In this document: positions 45,819 to 55,000 of the stretch, in pieces | Layout: each line of letters starts with the position of its first letter | Position numbering within the stretch: the first letter of the stretch is position 1 | Assembly (NCBI RefSeq): GCF_000260115.1 | Contig: NZ_JH651379.1 | Span: 2,521,466-2,585,465 of the forward strand | Reading direction: 5' to 3' | Origin: Galbibacter orientalis DSM 19592 | Lineage (GTDB): Bacteria > Bacteroidota > Bacteroidia > Flavobacteriales > Flavobacteriaceae | Length of the DNA stretch: 64,000 nt | Translations under genes and position numbers: made by a program | The notes under the pieces: generated by a model | What the model was told of the DNA's origin: nothing | Seen by the model: only the letters and a program-made list of their open reading frames with translations | Database searches by the model: none

Positions 45819-45876
45819 TTCTTCTTATTCAGATTAACCACAATTTTTACATAAACACAACAATTGGGAATGATCC
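45819..45876 (+). repeat. 58-bp dispersed repeat, copy 2, beside tRNA-Thr
   Basis: Matches 26209-26266 at 52 of 58 positions. It lies 41 bp beyond the terminator of the tRNA-Thr gene, the same relation as at the tRNA-Val locus. Confidence 0.75.
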
Positions 45877-45916
45877 ACTTTTTTATGAAAGGAAACTACT
45901 ATTGTATTTATACCCA

Positions 45917-45949
45917 TAAAAAAAGCCTCTTCATTTTTGAAGAGGCTTT
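45917..45949 (-). terminator. terminator of tRNA-Thr
   Basis: On the minus strand a perfect 12-bp stem (AAAGCCTCTTCA / TGAAGAGGCTTT), 4-nt loop and T run, directly after the tRNA. Confidence 0.85.
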
Positions 45950-45951
45950 AG

Positions 45952-46025
45952 AGCCGATAGAGGGACTCGAACCCACGACCTGCTGATTACAAATCAGCTG
46001 CTCTAGCCAGCTGAGCTACATCGGC
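45952..46025 (-). tRNA. tRNA-Thr(TGT)
   Basis: Complete cloverleaf on the minus strand, 74 nt: acceptor GCCGATG/TATCGGC (one G-T pair), D arm GCTCAG...GAGC, anticodon stem GCTGA/TCAGC with loop TTTGTAA (anticodon TGT, reads ACA), T arm GTGGGTTCGAGTCCC. CCA is not encoded, unlike the tRNA-Val genes. Confidence 0.94.
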
Positions 46026-46044
46026 GTTTCCCTTAAAAAGTGCG

Positions 46045-46075
46045 CAAATATAATTCTCAAAATTATACTTGCAAA
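46045..46075 (-). promoter_or_regulatory. promoter of tRNA-Thr
   Basis: On the minus strand TTTG (46072-46075), a 19-bp spacer and TATATTTG (46045-46052), identical in both boxes and spacing to the tRNA-Val and porV promoters. Confidence 0.75.
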
Positions 46076-46108
46076 CTTTTTTAAAAGAAATTTTTGATTT
46101 TTTTTAGA

Positions 46109-46384
46109 TTAAGCCGCTGACAATTTATTCAGCTTTTCAACTAAAGAAGAAGCTTTCTCTTCAAGCTCTTTGTTAACTTGCTTTAAATGAGCTTTTCTAT
46201 TATCTACATCTTTATTATTAACCTTTACGATTAACTCATCAAAAGTAGCAATTGCTTCATCTATAATTTTATCACCTTCTTTAGAATTTGGTGTATTGGT
46301 ACTTATTTCCCAAATGTAAACAGCTTCAATAATATCTCCTAAAACGAAGTTTATATCTCTCTTTAAATCTCTTATACTAGCCAT
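46109..46384 (-). CDS. conserved small helical protein of unknown function
   Basis: A 91-aa protein with no signal peptide or membrane segment. It is predicted to be entirely helical, with a C-terminal coiled-coil-like stretch (LKQVNKELEEKASSLVEKLNKL). I do not recognise a named family, but it has normal codon use, a clean start codon and its own -7 element (TACTTTTG at 46403-46410, minus strand), so it is a real gene. It lies between tRNA-Thr and manA. Confidence 0.7.
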   Translation of the reverse strand: MASIRDLKRDINFVLGDIIEAVYIWEISTNTPNSKEGDKIIDEAIATFDELIVKVNNKDVDNRKAHLKQVNKELEEKASSLVEKLNKLSAA

Positions 46385-46402
46385 ACTATTTTATTTTAGC
46401 TG

Positions 46403-46410
46403 CAAAAGTA
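46403..46410 (-). promoter_or_regulatory. -7 element of the 91-aa protein gene
   Basis: TACTTTTG on the minus strand, 18 bp before the start codon, fitting TAnnTTTG. A TTTG with a rather long 23-bp spacer overlaps the end of manA. Confidence 0.4.
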
Positions 46411-46418
46411 CAGCATTT

Positions 46419-47387
46419 TTATAAATGTACCTCCAAAATTTTAGCATCCTTAGCACTAATACTAATTTCATTGATTGTGGCTGGAATGAGGATTGTTTCT
46501 CCTTGTGCTAACTTCTCTATATTTTCTCCGACTTTAATTTGCGCTTGTCCGTCCACACAAATATAAATAGTAAAAGAATCTCTATTAACTAATTGCTTTA
46601 CAAAGGTTCCTACAACATTTAAATAATTGGTAATAAAATAATCACAAGTCACCATATTATTAGACGAATTATACTCCGTACCATAGTTAACCTTAAAATC
46701 GTCTTTCTTCTGATAATCGATTGCGTCTACTGCCAATTCGGTATGCAATTCTCGTGTATTCCCATCTTTATCTTTACGTTCATAATCATAAATTCGATAC
46801 GTAACATCTGATGTTTGCTGAATTTCTGCCAATAGAATTCCTGCTCCAATTGCATGAACTTTTCCTGTATTGATAAAATAGGTGTCGCCTGCTTTAACTT
46901 CTTCTTGATTTAAAATCTCAAGTAATTGTCCGTTTTCTAAGTGTTCTAAATATTCTTCTTTCGTCAAAGTTTCTTTAAAACCAACAATCAATTTAGAACC
47001 TGGATCGGCTTGCATAACATGCCACATTTCTGTTTTTCCGAAGGAATTATGCCTTTCTTTTGCCAAGGCATCATTAGGGTGAAGCTGTACAGATAAATCT
47101 AATTTTGCATCTATAAACTTAATCAAGATTGGAAATTTACTCCCGAAACGTTTGTAAACAGAAGCTCCTAAAAGTTCCTCTTTATAAGTATCTATTAATT
47201 CTTGAAGTGTTTTTCCTTGTAATTCTCCATTGCTAGCAACAGAAACATTTCCTTCTACTCCAGACAGCTCCCAACTTTCTGAGGCTGTAGTTGTTTTTAC
47301 ATCCTTCTGAAGGACTTCTTTTAATTTGTTTCCTCCCCATAAATACTCTTTATAAATAGGAATAAACTTTAATGGGTATAAATTCAT
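46419..47387 (-). CDS. manA: mannose-6-phosphate isomerase, class I
   Basis: Zinc enzyme of 322 aa that interconverts fructose 6-phosphate and mannose 6-phosphate, entry to GDP-mannose synthesis (manC is at 6519). Seen are the N-terminal LKFIPIYKEYLWGGNKL, the zinc/active-site QLHPND near residue 100, GKTEMWHVM, and the cupin strand GKVHAIGAGILLAEIQQTSDVTYRIYDY. It is the short bacterial form. It lies 28 bp after the pterin synthase-like gene. Confidence 0.93.
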   Translation of the reverse strand: MNLYPLKFIPIYKEYLWGGNKLKEVLQKDVKTTTASESWELSGVEGNVSVASNGELQGKTLQELIDTYKEELLGASVYKRFGSKFPILIKFIDAKLDLSVQLHPNDALAKERHNSFGKTEMWHVMQADPGSKLIVGFKETLTKEEYLEHLENGQLLEILNQEEVKAGDTYFINTGKVHAIGAGILLAEIQQTSDVTYRIYDYERKDKDGNTRELHTELAVDAIDYQKKDDFKVNYGTEYNSSNNMVTCDYFITNYLNVVGTFVKQLVNRDSFTIYICVDGQAQIKVGENIEKLAQGETILIPATINEISISAKDAKILEVHL

Positions 47388-47415
47388 TTTTATATAAACG
47401 CTTTATTAATAATTA

Positions 47416-47823
47416 TTAAGCCCCTGTATAGGTAACATAATTTCTTGGTGTTTCATATAGCACAACCTCCAATTCAAATTCCTCTAAAAAAGGTTTTAAC
47501 CGATTGTAGATTACTATAGCTATATTTTCTACGGTTGGATTTAAGGTTTTAAATTCTGGAACTTCAATATTAAGATTTTTATGATCTAAATGATCTTCAA
47601 CTTCTCTTTCGATAAGCTCTTTTAATATTTTTAAGTCGATTACAAATCCAGTTTCAGGATCAATTTCTCCTTTTACACTTACAATTAAATCGTAGTTATG
47701 ACCGTGATAATTAGGATTGCTGCATTTTCCAAATACAGCTTTATTTTTATCGTCGTCCCAATCTGGACGAAACAATCTATGAGCTGCATTAAAATGAGCT
47801 TTTCTACTAACTTTTAAGTTCAT
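47416..47823 (-). CDS. 6-pyruvoyl-tetrahydropterin synthase / QueD family protein
   Basis: A 135-aa COG0720 enzyme acting on dihydroneopterin triphosphate. Zinc ligands H15, H40 and H42 are present, and the catalytic cysteine C34 stands in a C-x5-HGH motif (GKCSNPNYHGHNY). In this family C-x3-HGH is typical of queuosine enzymes (QueD) and C-x5-HGH of 6-pyruvoyl-tetrahydropterin synthase; GEIDPETGFVIDL and LDHKNL also resemble the animal enzyme. The sequence therefore favours a tetrahydropterin role over queuosine. Annotation pipelines would usually call it queD. Confidence 0.85.
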   Translation of the reverse strand: MNLKVSRKAHFNAAHRLFRPDWDDDKNKAVFGKCSNPNYHGHNYDLIVSVKGEIDPETGFVIDLKILKELIEREVEDHLDHKNLNIEVPEFKTLNPTVENIAIVIYNRLKPFLEEFELEVVLYETPRNYVTYTGA

Positions 47824-47910
47824 CTGTTACTATTTATTGTTTTTCAATGGTCAGCTATAATGCTCTTGACTATCATAATTGGTTGGTTTCCAAATTTGTT
47901 AATAGGCATT

Positions 47911-48447
47911 TCATGATATAGCACTAGATTGTTCTTCAATATGAAGGTAGAATTTTTCAAATATTATTTTAAACCAAGCTGTATACTCATCAGGATTAAC
48001 CTGCATATCTTTTTTAATATCTTTTAAAGACATCCATTTCCAGCTTGCTACTTCATCAGGATTAATTTTTGGTTCTTCATTATACTTACCTACCAAAATA
48101 TGATCGTATTCATGTTCTGTTAATCCATTATCAAAAGGAGCATGGTATATAAATGACAAAACTTCTTCAAGGTCTGTAGCAAACCCCATTTCTTCTTGCA
48201 AACGACGTTTTCCTGCTTCAATATTACTTTCTCCTTCTCTTTGGTGACTGCAACAGGTATTTGTCCACAAGCCTGGAGAATGGTATTTATGAGCCGCACG
48301 TTGTTGAACCATGGTTTCCCCAGCATCATTAAAGACAAAAACTGAAAAAGCTCTATGAAGCAGCGCTTTTTCATGTGCTTCAATCTTTTCCATTAATCCA
48401 ATTTGCTGATCATTTGCATCAACCAAAATAACTTTTTCTTTTTCCAT
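47911..48447 (-). CDS. idi: isopentenyl-diphosphate delta-isomerase, type I
   Basis: Interconverts IPP and DMAPP for isoprenoids. The 178-aa Nudix-fold enzyme shows the catalytic cysteine in WTNTCCSHQREGE near residue 65, the divergent Nudix helix AGKRRLQEEMGF and the metal-binding EYDHILVG. Length is standard. It lies between the pterin gene and the surface-protein locus. Confidence 0.93.
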   Translation of the reverse strand: MEKEKVILVDANDQQIGLMEKIEAHEKALLHRAFSVFVFNDAGETMVQQRAAHKYHSPGLWTNTCCSHQREGESNIEAGKRRLQEEMGFATDLEEVLSFIYHAPFDNGLTEHEYDHILVGKYNEEPKINPDEVASWKWMSLKDIKKDMQVNPDEYTAWFKIIFEKFYLHIEEQSSAIS

Positions 48448-48543
48448 TTAGCATTTTTCTTTCAAAGGATGATTGGTTTCTTTTCAATCTGCCGTAAAAT
48501 AGCACAACAAATCTACAAAAATGGTTAACCATATCATAAAACA

Positions 48544-48571
48544 AAAAATCCCACTTGTTGTGAGATTTTTC
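48544..48571. terminator. possible terminator upstream of idi
   Basis: AAAAATC-x-CAC / GTG-x-GATTTTT with a short loop, one mismatch, and A/T runs on both sides, so it could work in either direction. It would end leftward transcription of the surface-protein locus before idi. Confidence 0.4.
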
Positions 48572-48649
48572 AGCTAAACCCTTTTTAGAGTTTTTCTTTA
48601 TAGTAACGCTATATTATTTTAAATTGAAGCAATCATTAATTTCATCTAA

Positions 48650-48751
48650 AATCAACTACCCCGGAGCAAAATCACAAGGTATTCAAACGCAGAGTCCAAT
48701 GGTAAGTCCGGAACAGGCTTTGAAGCATTATACCCTCTGTATGGGATTAAA
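48650..48751 (+). repeat. three-hairpin dispersed repeat, copy E (degenerate)
   Basis: Begins ATCAACTACC, keeps the GGTATTCAAA segment also seen in copy B and CGGAACAGGCTT like copy C, and ends with CCC-...-GGGATTAAAA. It ends 18 bp before the stop codon of the PorP/SprF gene. The rest of the 48448-48768 gap holds only the weak hairpin at 48544. Confidence 0.6.
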
Positions 48752-48768
48752 AAGTTACACCTTATTAC

Positions 48769-49728
48769 TTAGAAAAATCTTGGAGCAGTAACTCTTCTGT
48801 AATTTCTAGAAAACTCATATCTAAGGAAAATTTCCATAGTTCCATTATTAAACTGAGTTCCTCCTAATGCTGTTACTTCTCGGTCATAAGCCATTCCAAT
48901 AGCTAAAGATTCGTTTAACTGAAAAGCAATCATAGCGGTTACTGCTGCATCCAATCTGTATCCTACACCAAAAGAAACACTTTCGTTATACATAAAATTA
49001 GCAGATACATCTACTTGCAAGGGTGCTCCAGAAACATATTTGGTCAATACTGTAGGCTTAAATTGCCAATCATAATTTAAATCAAAAACATAGCCCCCCA
49101 TTAAATAATAATGAATTCTAGAAGTAGCCACGTAAGACGTGCTACTATTGGAATTGTTAGATTCATCAAAATACTCTGTAGTAAGCATATTAGGAACAGA
49201 AAGTCCAACATAATATTTATCGGCATGGTAATAAATTCCAGCCCCTATATTTGGCGAGAACTTATTATCGATATTGTTTTGTCCTGTAAGTTCCACATCA
49301 TCATATTGATTAAGCTTTGTAAAATCAATATTCAATAAGCTACCTCCCACTTTCAATCCAAAAGATAAATTCCCTTGGTAGGAAGTTTGGATAGTGTATG
49401 AAATATTCGCATCAAAAAAGGTTTCTTGAGTAACCCCTTCACCTAATTTATCATTAATTATAGACAAGCCAACTCCTAATCTACTATCTCTAATTGGCGA
49501 ATGCACATTAAGCGTTTGCGTTTGTGGCGCGCCATCTAAACCTAACCATTGATTACGGTATAAAGCTGTAGCACTAAGCATTCCTCTACTCCCCGCATAG
49601 GCAGGATTTATGCTCATGGTATTATACATATATTGAGTATACTGCGCATCTTGCTGTGAATAAACAGAATTTAATGCCGTAAGAATAAACAACACTATTA
49701 AAAAATTATTACGCTTCAAATTGTTCAT
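48769..49728 (-). CDS. PorP/SprF family T9SS membrane protein
   Basis: Outer-membrane beta-barrel of 319 aa that partners large T9SS adhesins carrying a type B C-terminal domain. It has a signal peptide ending VYSQ, the family hallmark QYMYNTMSINPAYAGSRG just after it, repeated barrel strands (GLSIINDKLG, FGLKVGGSLLNIDF, YYVGLSVPN) and a C-terminal strand ending RFF. It lies 3 bp after its probable client, the adhesin gene upstream, as in sprB-sprF pairs. Confidence 0.93.
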   Translation of the reverse strand: MNNLKRNNFLIVLFILTALNSVYSQQDAQYTQYMYNTMSINPAYAGSRGMLSATALYRNQWLGLDGAPQTQTLNVHSPIRDSRLGVGLSIINDKLGEGVTQETFFDANISYTIQTSYQGNLSFGLKVGGSLLNIDFTKLNQYDDVELTGQNNIDNKFSPNIGAGIYYHADKYYVGLSVPNMLTTEYFDESNNSNSSTSYVATSRIHYYLMGGYVFDLNYDWQFKPTVLTKYVSGAPLQVDVSANFMYNESVSFGVGYRLDAAVTAMIAFQLNESLAIGMAYDREVTALGGTQFNNGTMEIFLRYEFSRNYRRVTAPRFF

Positions 49729-49731
49729 CTC

Positions 49732-52032
49732 CTAATAATTGATATATAAATATCCAGCTGTACTCTTTGTGGTTTGGTCTTTAACATATTCTATTGCATA
49801 ATAATATGTTCCAACTGGTAATTTATTATTTTGACCTATGGTAACTCTCCCCTGTGAATACCCGTTAAAATGATTAGTACTCTGTCCATAACCTTCCGTT
49901 TCGAAGACTAATACTCCCCATCTATTAAAAATCTTAACTGAGTTTTGAGGATATAATTCAATCCCACCAATTTTGAAAAAATCGTTTCTTCCATCTCCAT
50001 TAGGCGATACTAATTGATGAATTTGCAAATCTTCTTCTGGTGCTGGTGGCGGAGGTGGAGCTGGGTTTAATGGCTCTGCATTTACAGTTATAAAACCTCT
50101 TTCAAAATTAATACTTCCATCGGAATGGATAACATCTACTACATAACTAAAAACATCTTGTCCTTCATAATTTGCATCAACAACATATGAAATTGTGTTG
50201 TCAGAATTTATAGTAGCAACACCATTTCCAGGCGTCCCTATACTTGAAATAACTAAGTTTGAATTTTCATTGAAAGCATCGTTTTCTAAAACATTAAAAA
50301 TTACTTCTGAAGGATTTGAAGAGTCAACATAATATAAATCGTCTACCACATCTACCACAGCATTCACTTTTATGAGAACAGTAGCTGAAGAAGACTCCAT
50401 TACCCCATCAATATTTGTATAATTTATACTATACTCAAAAGTATCGTTTCCTACAAAATCGGACTCGGGAGTATAAGTAATTGTATTATCAGCATTTTTA
50501 ATTGCTGTTCCGTAAATTGGGGTATCAACTTCTATTGAAAAATTTGAAACCCAATCAACATTATCATTATCCAAAACCTTAATAGTAATTACTGTATCTT
50601 CATCTGTAGTTACATTATCATTTTCAGCAATATCATCTCTATCGTCATTTCCATCACTTACATCAACATGAACCGTTGCAGTATCAAAACCACCATTCCC
50701 ATCTGATACAGTATAAGTAAAGCTATCCTCTCCTACAAAACCTGGTTCCGACGTATAAATAAGCGTTGTATTATCATTAGGATTAAACTCTACAAGTCCG
50801 TGTGCAGGCAACACATAGTCGTAAATAGACAAGGCGTCTCCATCTGGGTCTGTATCGTTTATCAGCACGTCCATAATCAATGATTCTCCATCAAACACAT
50901 AAAAATCGTCCACAGCAACTGGGGCATCGTTGGCTGAATTATCTGTAACTTCAACTATTGTAACTCTAACTACAGCTGTAGTTTGGTTTCCATTAGCATC
51001 TGTTAGCGTATAACTAAAACGGTCATTTCCATTAAAACTTGGATTTGGGATATATTCAAATACTCCATCAGAAACTTCTACAACAGTTCCGTTACTTGCA
51101 TCTGTATTATATTGATAATCATTTCCGCTACTTCCAGCCGCTCCAATATTATCATTCTCCCTTACATCTATTTGATTTGATACCCCAGGACTGCTATCTT
51201 CCAAAACTTCCAAACTATCATCTTCAGCATACAAAGCATTGATGGTAATTGTAGCAGTATCTGTCATAGGTGAACCATCGGTATTTAAAACCGATAACGA
51301 ATAGGTAAATTCATCTTGCCCTTTAAAATTACTCCCTGGAATATAGGTAATGGTGTCATCACTTGGATTCTCTGATGTTTCATTTTGATTAAGTACAACC
51401 GTTCCATATTGTGCTTTTGTTACTTCTATTACCCCAATAGTTGGAATATCAGAATCGTTCTCCAGCATATTAATAGTAGTTCCTGTAGTTGCTACGGAAG
51501 CTACTACATCGTCCACCAATTGGAATTCATTTCTAAGGCAAACTACGGTAAAAGTAGGTAGTTGTTTAGCACTCCCCCCCTTTTGAAGCGTAGCTATATA
51601 TTCAATATATGTAGTCCCTGCTTTTACGGTAGGCGAAAGTCCGCTAAGACCTTCATTCCAAGTTACTGCTGCATTAGTTCCAACACTACCCGCTACATTT
51701 AATGTAACCTCATTGGCTGGAGAATTGCAATACGTAACTACAAAATATGAAGTAGCATTTTTACCACATTTAGTACCATCGTAAGTAGCGTAATAAACAC
51801 CTGGAATTTTTACCTCCAGAAGGTGGTCTCCATCTTGAGAAGAAGGTAACCATACAGCGTCTCCTCCATTTTCTTCCATTCCATCCTGCACATACCATTT
51901 ATAATTACTAATAACTCCATTTTCGACACTTGTTTTTGGAGCTTCCAATATAAATTGTGCCTGCATTTGGAATGTCAGCAATAAAAATAAGCCGAACAAA
52001 AACTGTTTGATATGTATATTTTGATATTTCAA
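49732..52032 (-). CDS. T9SS type B sorting-domain surface adhesin
   Basis: Secreted protein of 766 aa. After a signal peptide (FLFGLFLLLTFQMQAQ) comes an Ig-like region, then about five VCBS/tandem-95 cadherin-like repeats marked by xVxDD...LxNDxDPDGD...FTYTVSDGNG, a Pro-rich hinge (PAPPPPPAPEE) and a gliding-motility-associated C-terminal domain (SPNGDGRNDFF, VKIFNRWGVLVFE, LPVGTYYYAIEY) that directs T9SS export. There is no ATG before the signal peptide; the best start is TTG 52032 (KYQNIHIKQ...), with TTG 52062 as an alternative directly after the stop of the upstream gene. The neighbouring PorP/SprF is its likely partner. Confidence 0.88.
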   Translation of the reverse strand: MKYQNIHIKQFLFGLFLLLTFQMQAQFILEAPKTSVENGVISNYKWYVQDGMEENGGDAVWLPSSQDGDHLLEVKIPGVYYATYDGTKCGKNATSYFVVTYCNSPANEVTLNVAGSVGTNAAVTWNEGLSGLSPTVKAGTTYIEYIATLQKGGSAKQLPTFTVVCLRNEFQLVDDVVASVATTGTTINMLENDSDIPTIGVIEVTKAQYGTVVLNQNETSENPSDDTITYIPGSNFKGQDEFTYSLSVLNTDGSPMTDTATITINALYAEDDSLEVLEDSSPGVSNQIDVRENDNIGAAGSSGNDYQYNTDASNGTVVEVSDGVFEYIPNPSFNGNDRFSYTLTDANGNQTTAVVRVTIVEVTDNSANDAPVAVDDFYVFDGESLIMDVLINDTDPDGDALSIYDYVLPAHGLVEFNPNDNTTLIYTSEPGFVGEDSFTYTVSDGNGGFDTATVHVDVSDGNDDRDDIAENDNVTTDEDTVITIKVLDNDNVDWVSNFSIEVDTPIYGTAIKNADNTITYTPESDFVGNDTFEYSINYTNIDGVMESSSATVLIKVNAVVDVVDDLYYVDSSNPSEVIFNVLENDAFNENSNLVISSIGTPGNGVATINSDNTISYVVDANYEGQDVFSYVVDVIHSDGSINFERGFITVNAEPLNPAPPPPPAPEEDLQIHQLVSPNGDGRNDFFKIGGIELYPQNSVKIFNRWGVLVFETEGYGQSTNHFNGYSQGRVTIGQNNKLPVGTYYYAIEYVKDQTTKSTAGYLYINY

Positions 52033-52062
52033 AATGATTTTTTTTAGATTTTTATCAAACAA

Positions 52063-55000
52063 TTATTTTACAACAAAAACTACGTTGATAAGCGAGTTGT
52101 AGTCAGAAGGCACTGCCTTTATATCATAACTTAAAACTCCAGTATCTGAAATAGATACATTTTCAAATACATCCGTGTCGTAATAAGTTACATAGTAATA
52201 CAATTCGTCTTCACCATAAGTAGGAATCCCACTAGAAGGAGCACTAGTACTTGAAACCATTGGCGAACCGTATTGGCTTACATAATCTTCATGTAGGTCT
52301 CTCGTATTTCCAGTTGAAACTGCAGATGCATTTAACGCTATCGACGGGGGATAGAAAATTCTAGCTGCTTTAGCGGTTACTTTTGACATAGCTGATATTG
52401 CTTCATTTGTATTAGTTTCATTAGTTCCATCTCCATCAACATCTAATTCTGTATCTAAACTTATACTTGAAGCTGTTTGCTCTTTCCATTCAACACCATC
52501 TCCTGCGGCATTAGTAGTAAGTATTTGATTTGCCGTACCATTTTTAATTTTAGCAGTAGTTATAGCCTCATCAGCAATGTCTGCTGTAGCAATGGTTTCG
52601 TCTTTAATTTCTGTAGAAGTAACAACTCCTTCAGCTATTTCAAGAGTTACATTATTAAAAGTTGCATTGGCTCCTCCTGTAACCGTAAGATCATTAGAAG
52701 TAATATCCCCATCTCCATTAATAGAAGCTATATCTACATCTAAAGCACCTGAAGTTGGGTTTTTAGTTAATCCTACTCCAGCTACCTCTTGATTAATATG
52801 CTTAGCTTCAACTGCAAGGTTTGATATTTTATACCCATTTACAGCCCCATCAGCAATTTTACTATCAGTAACTGCATGCAATAAGATTTTATCTGTGGTT
52901 ACAGCATCATCCGCTAATTTTGCGTTTGTAATGGCAGCATCTGCAACTTCTATTTGATATTCTCCTCCTGAAACTCCTGTTCCAGAAACAGTAGTTGTTG
53001 TTCCATTTTTAATTAATGTTTCTGATCCGTCGGGAGTAGGTAATATAATACTATTACCATTTGATATAGATAATGTGTTTCCTGTTATAGCTAATTCCTG
53101 CTCATCTGTATTGTCTATATATCCTGATAAATCAATTTGATTTTCCGTTGTTTTAGGGGTTGACAACGTTAATACATTGGCAGTTAAGTTTAAATCCTGA
53201 AGCTCATTTGTCGAATTTGTATCCTCATCTGCACTAATATGATTATCTATGGCTGTTTCGTTAGCGTCAATTTGACTCTGTAAATCGTCAATAGAGTTGT
53301 TTGCCGCTGTTTTTGCAGCATCTAAATCTATTTGAACTTCTTCAATAGCATCTTGTACATTATTGCTTGAAACATTCCCTGCAGGAGAAAATGTTACTTC
53401 AGTAGCGGTTTGATCATCTGTATTATCTAAATATGGTGTCAAATCTACCGTCCCTCCATCTTCCAATGTTAATATATTGCCAGTAGCCAAACTTAATCCT
53501 TGGTCATCTGTATTATCTAAATATCCTGAAAGATTTACACTCCCTCCATCTTCTAATACTAAATCATTTCCTGATAAACTCAAAGCCTGATCATCTGTAT
53601 TCACTCCACTTAAATCAATCGAAAAATCATAATCTTTTCCTTCTGAATCAGGCGTTACTGTTATACTACCATCTGTAGATGTAAGTGCTTGTATCTCATT
53701 CTCGTCATCCGTATCCCCATCTGCTGCATTGCTTGCTGCTAACTCGTCAATAGCTGCTTGTGTGTTTTCTGCTGTAAGTCCAGAGGTGCTATTGCTATAA
53801 TCTACCTCTGAAGCGGTTTGATCGTCTGAACCTAAATCAGACAATGCTACTTGCAAAGTTCCCCCAGCATCTACTAACTCTAAATTAGTTCCATTAACTC
53901 CAAATGTAGTATTCAACTCATTCTCGTCATCTGTATCCCCATCTGCTGCATTACTTGCTGCTAACTCGTCAATAGCTGCTTGTGTGTTTCCTGCTGTAAG
54001 TCCAGAAGTGCTATTGCTATAATCTACTTCTGAGGCAGTTTGATCGTCTGAACCTAAATCAGACAATGCTACTTGCAAAGTTCCTCCAGCATCTACTAAC
54101 TCTAAATTAGTTCCATTAACTCCAAATGTAGTATTCAACTCATTCTCGTCATCCGTATCCCCATCTGCTGCATTACTTGCTGCTAACTCGTCAATAGCTG
54201 CTTGTGTGTTTTCTGCTGTAAGTCCAGAAGTTCTATTGCTATAATCTACCTCTGAAGCGGTTTGGTCGTCACTGCTTCCTGCTGCTACTTCATCTATCGC
54301 TGATTGTACATTTGTAGCTGTTAATCCTTCTGAAGAAGTGAATTGTGTACTCGAGGCATCTACCGATAAATCATAGTTATTATCCGCATCTTTTGTAGCT
54401 ACTACACTACCATCTGTAGATGTAAGTGTTTGTATCTCATTGGTTGCACTTAAATCCTCATCTGCCGATTCATGTGCTGCAAGAGCATTTGTGTTAGCTA
54501 ATATTCCAGCATCAGTAGCTGCTTTATTTGTATCTACATCCGATTGTACCGCAGCTATTGCATTGGTTGCAGCTGTTTCATTTGCATCCACATCTGATTG
54601 TACTGCTGCTATCTCTGATGATTCTTCTAATAATGATAAATCTACACTAGTTCCTTTCCCATTCTCAATACCTATACTTAACGTATTTGTTGTACCATCT
54701 AAACTTGCTGTTCCTAAATCCTGATCATCACTACTTATATATCCTGATAAATCAATCTCAGAAGCAGCACTGTTGTTTGTTATTCTTAACTTATCTCCTG
54801 TTAATTCTAAATCCTGTATCTCATTGGTTGCACTTAAATCCTCATCTGCCGATTCATGTGCTGCAAGAGCATTTGTGTTAGCTAATATTCCAGCATCAGC
54901 AGCTGCTTTATTTGTATCTACATCCGATTGTACCGCAGCTATTGCATTGGTTGCAGCTGCTTCATTTGCATCCACATCTGATTGTACTGCTGCTATCTCT

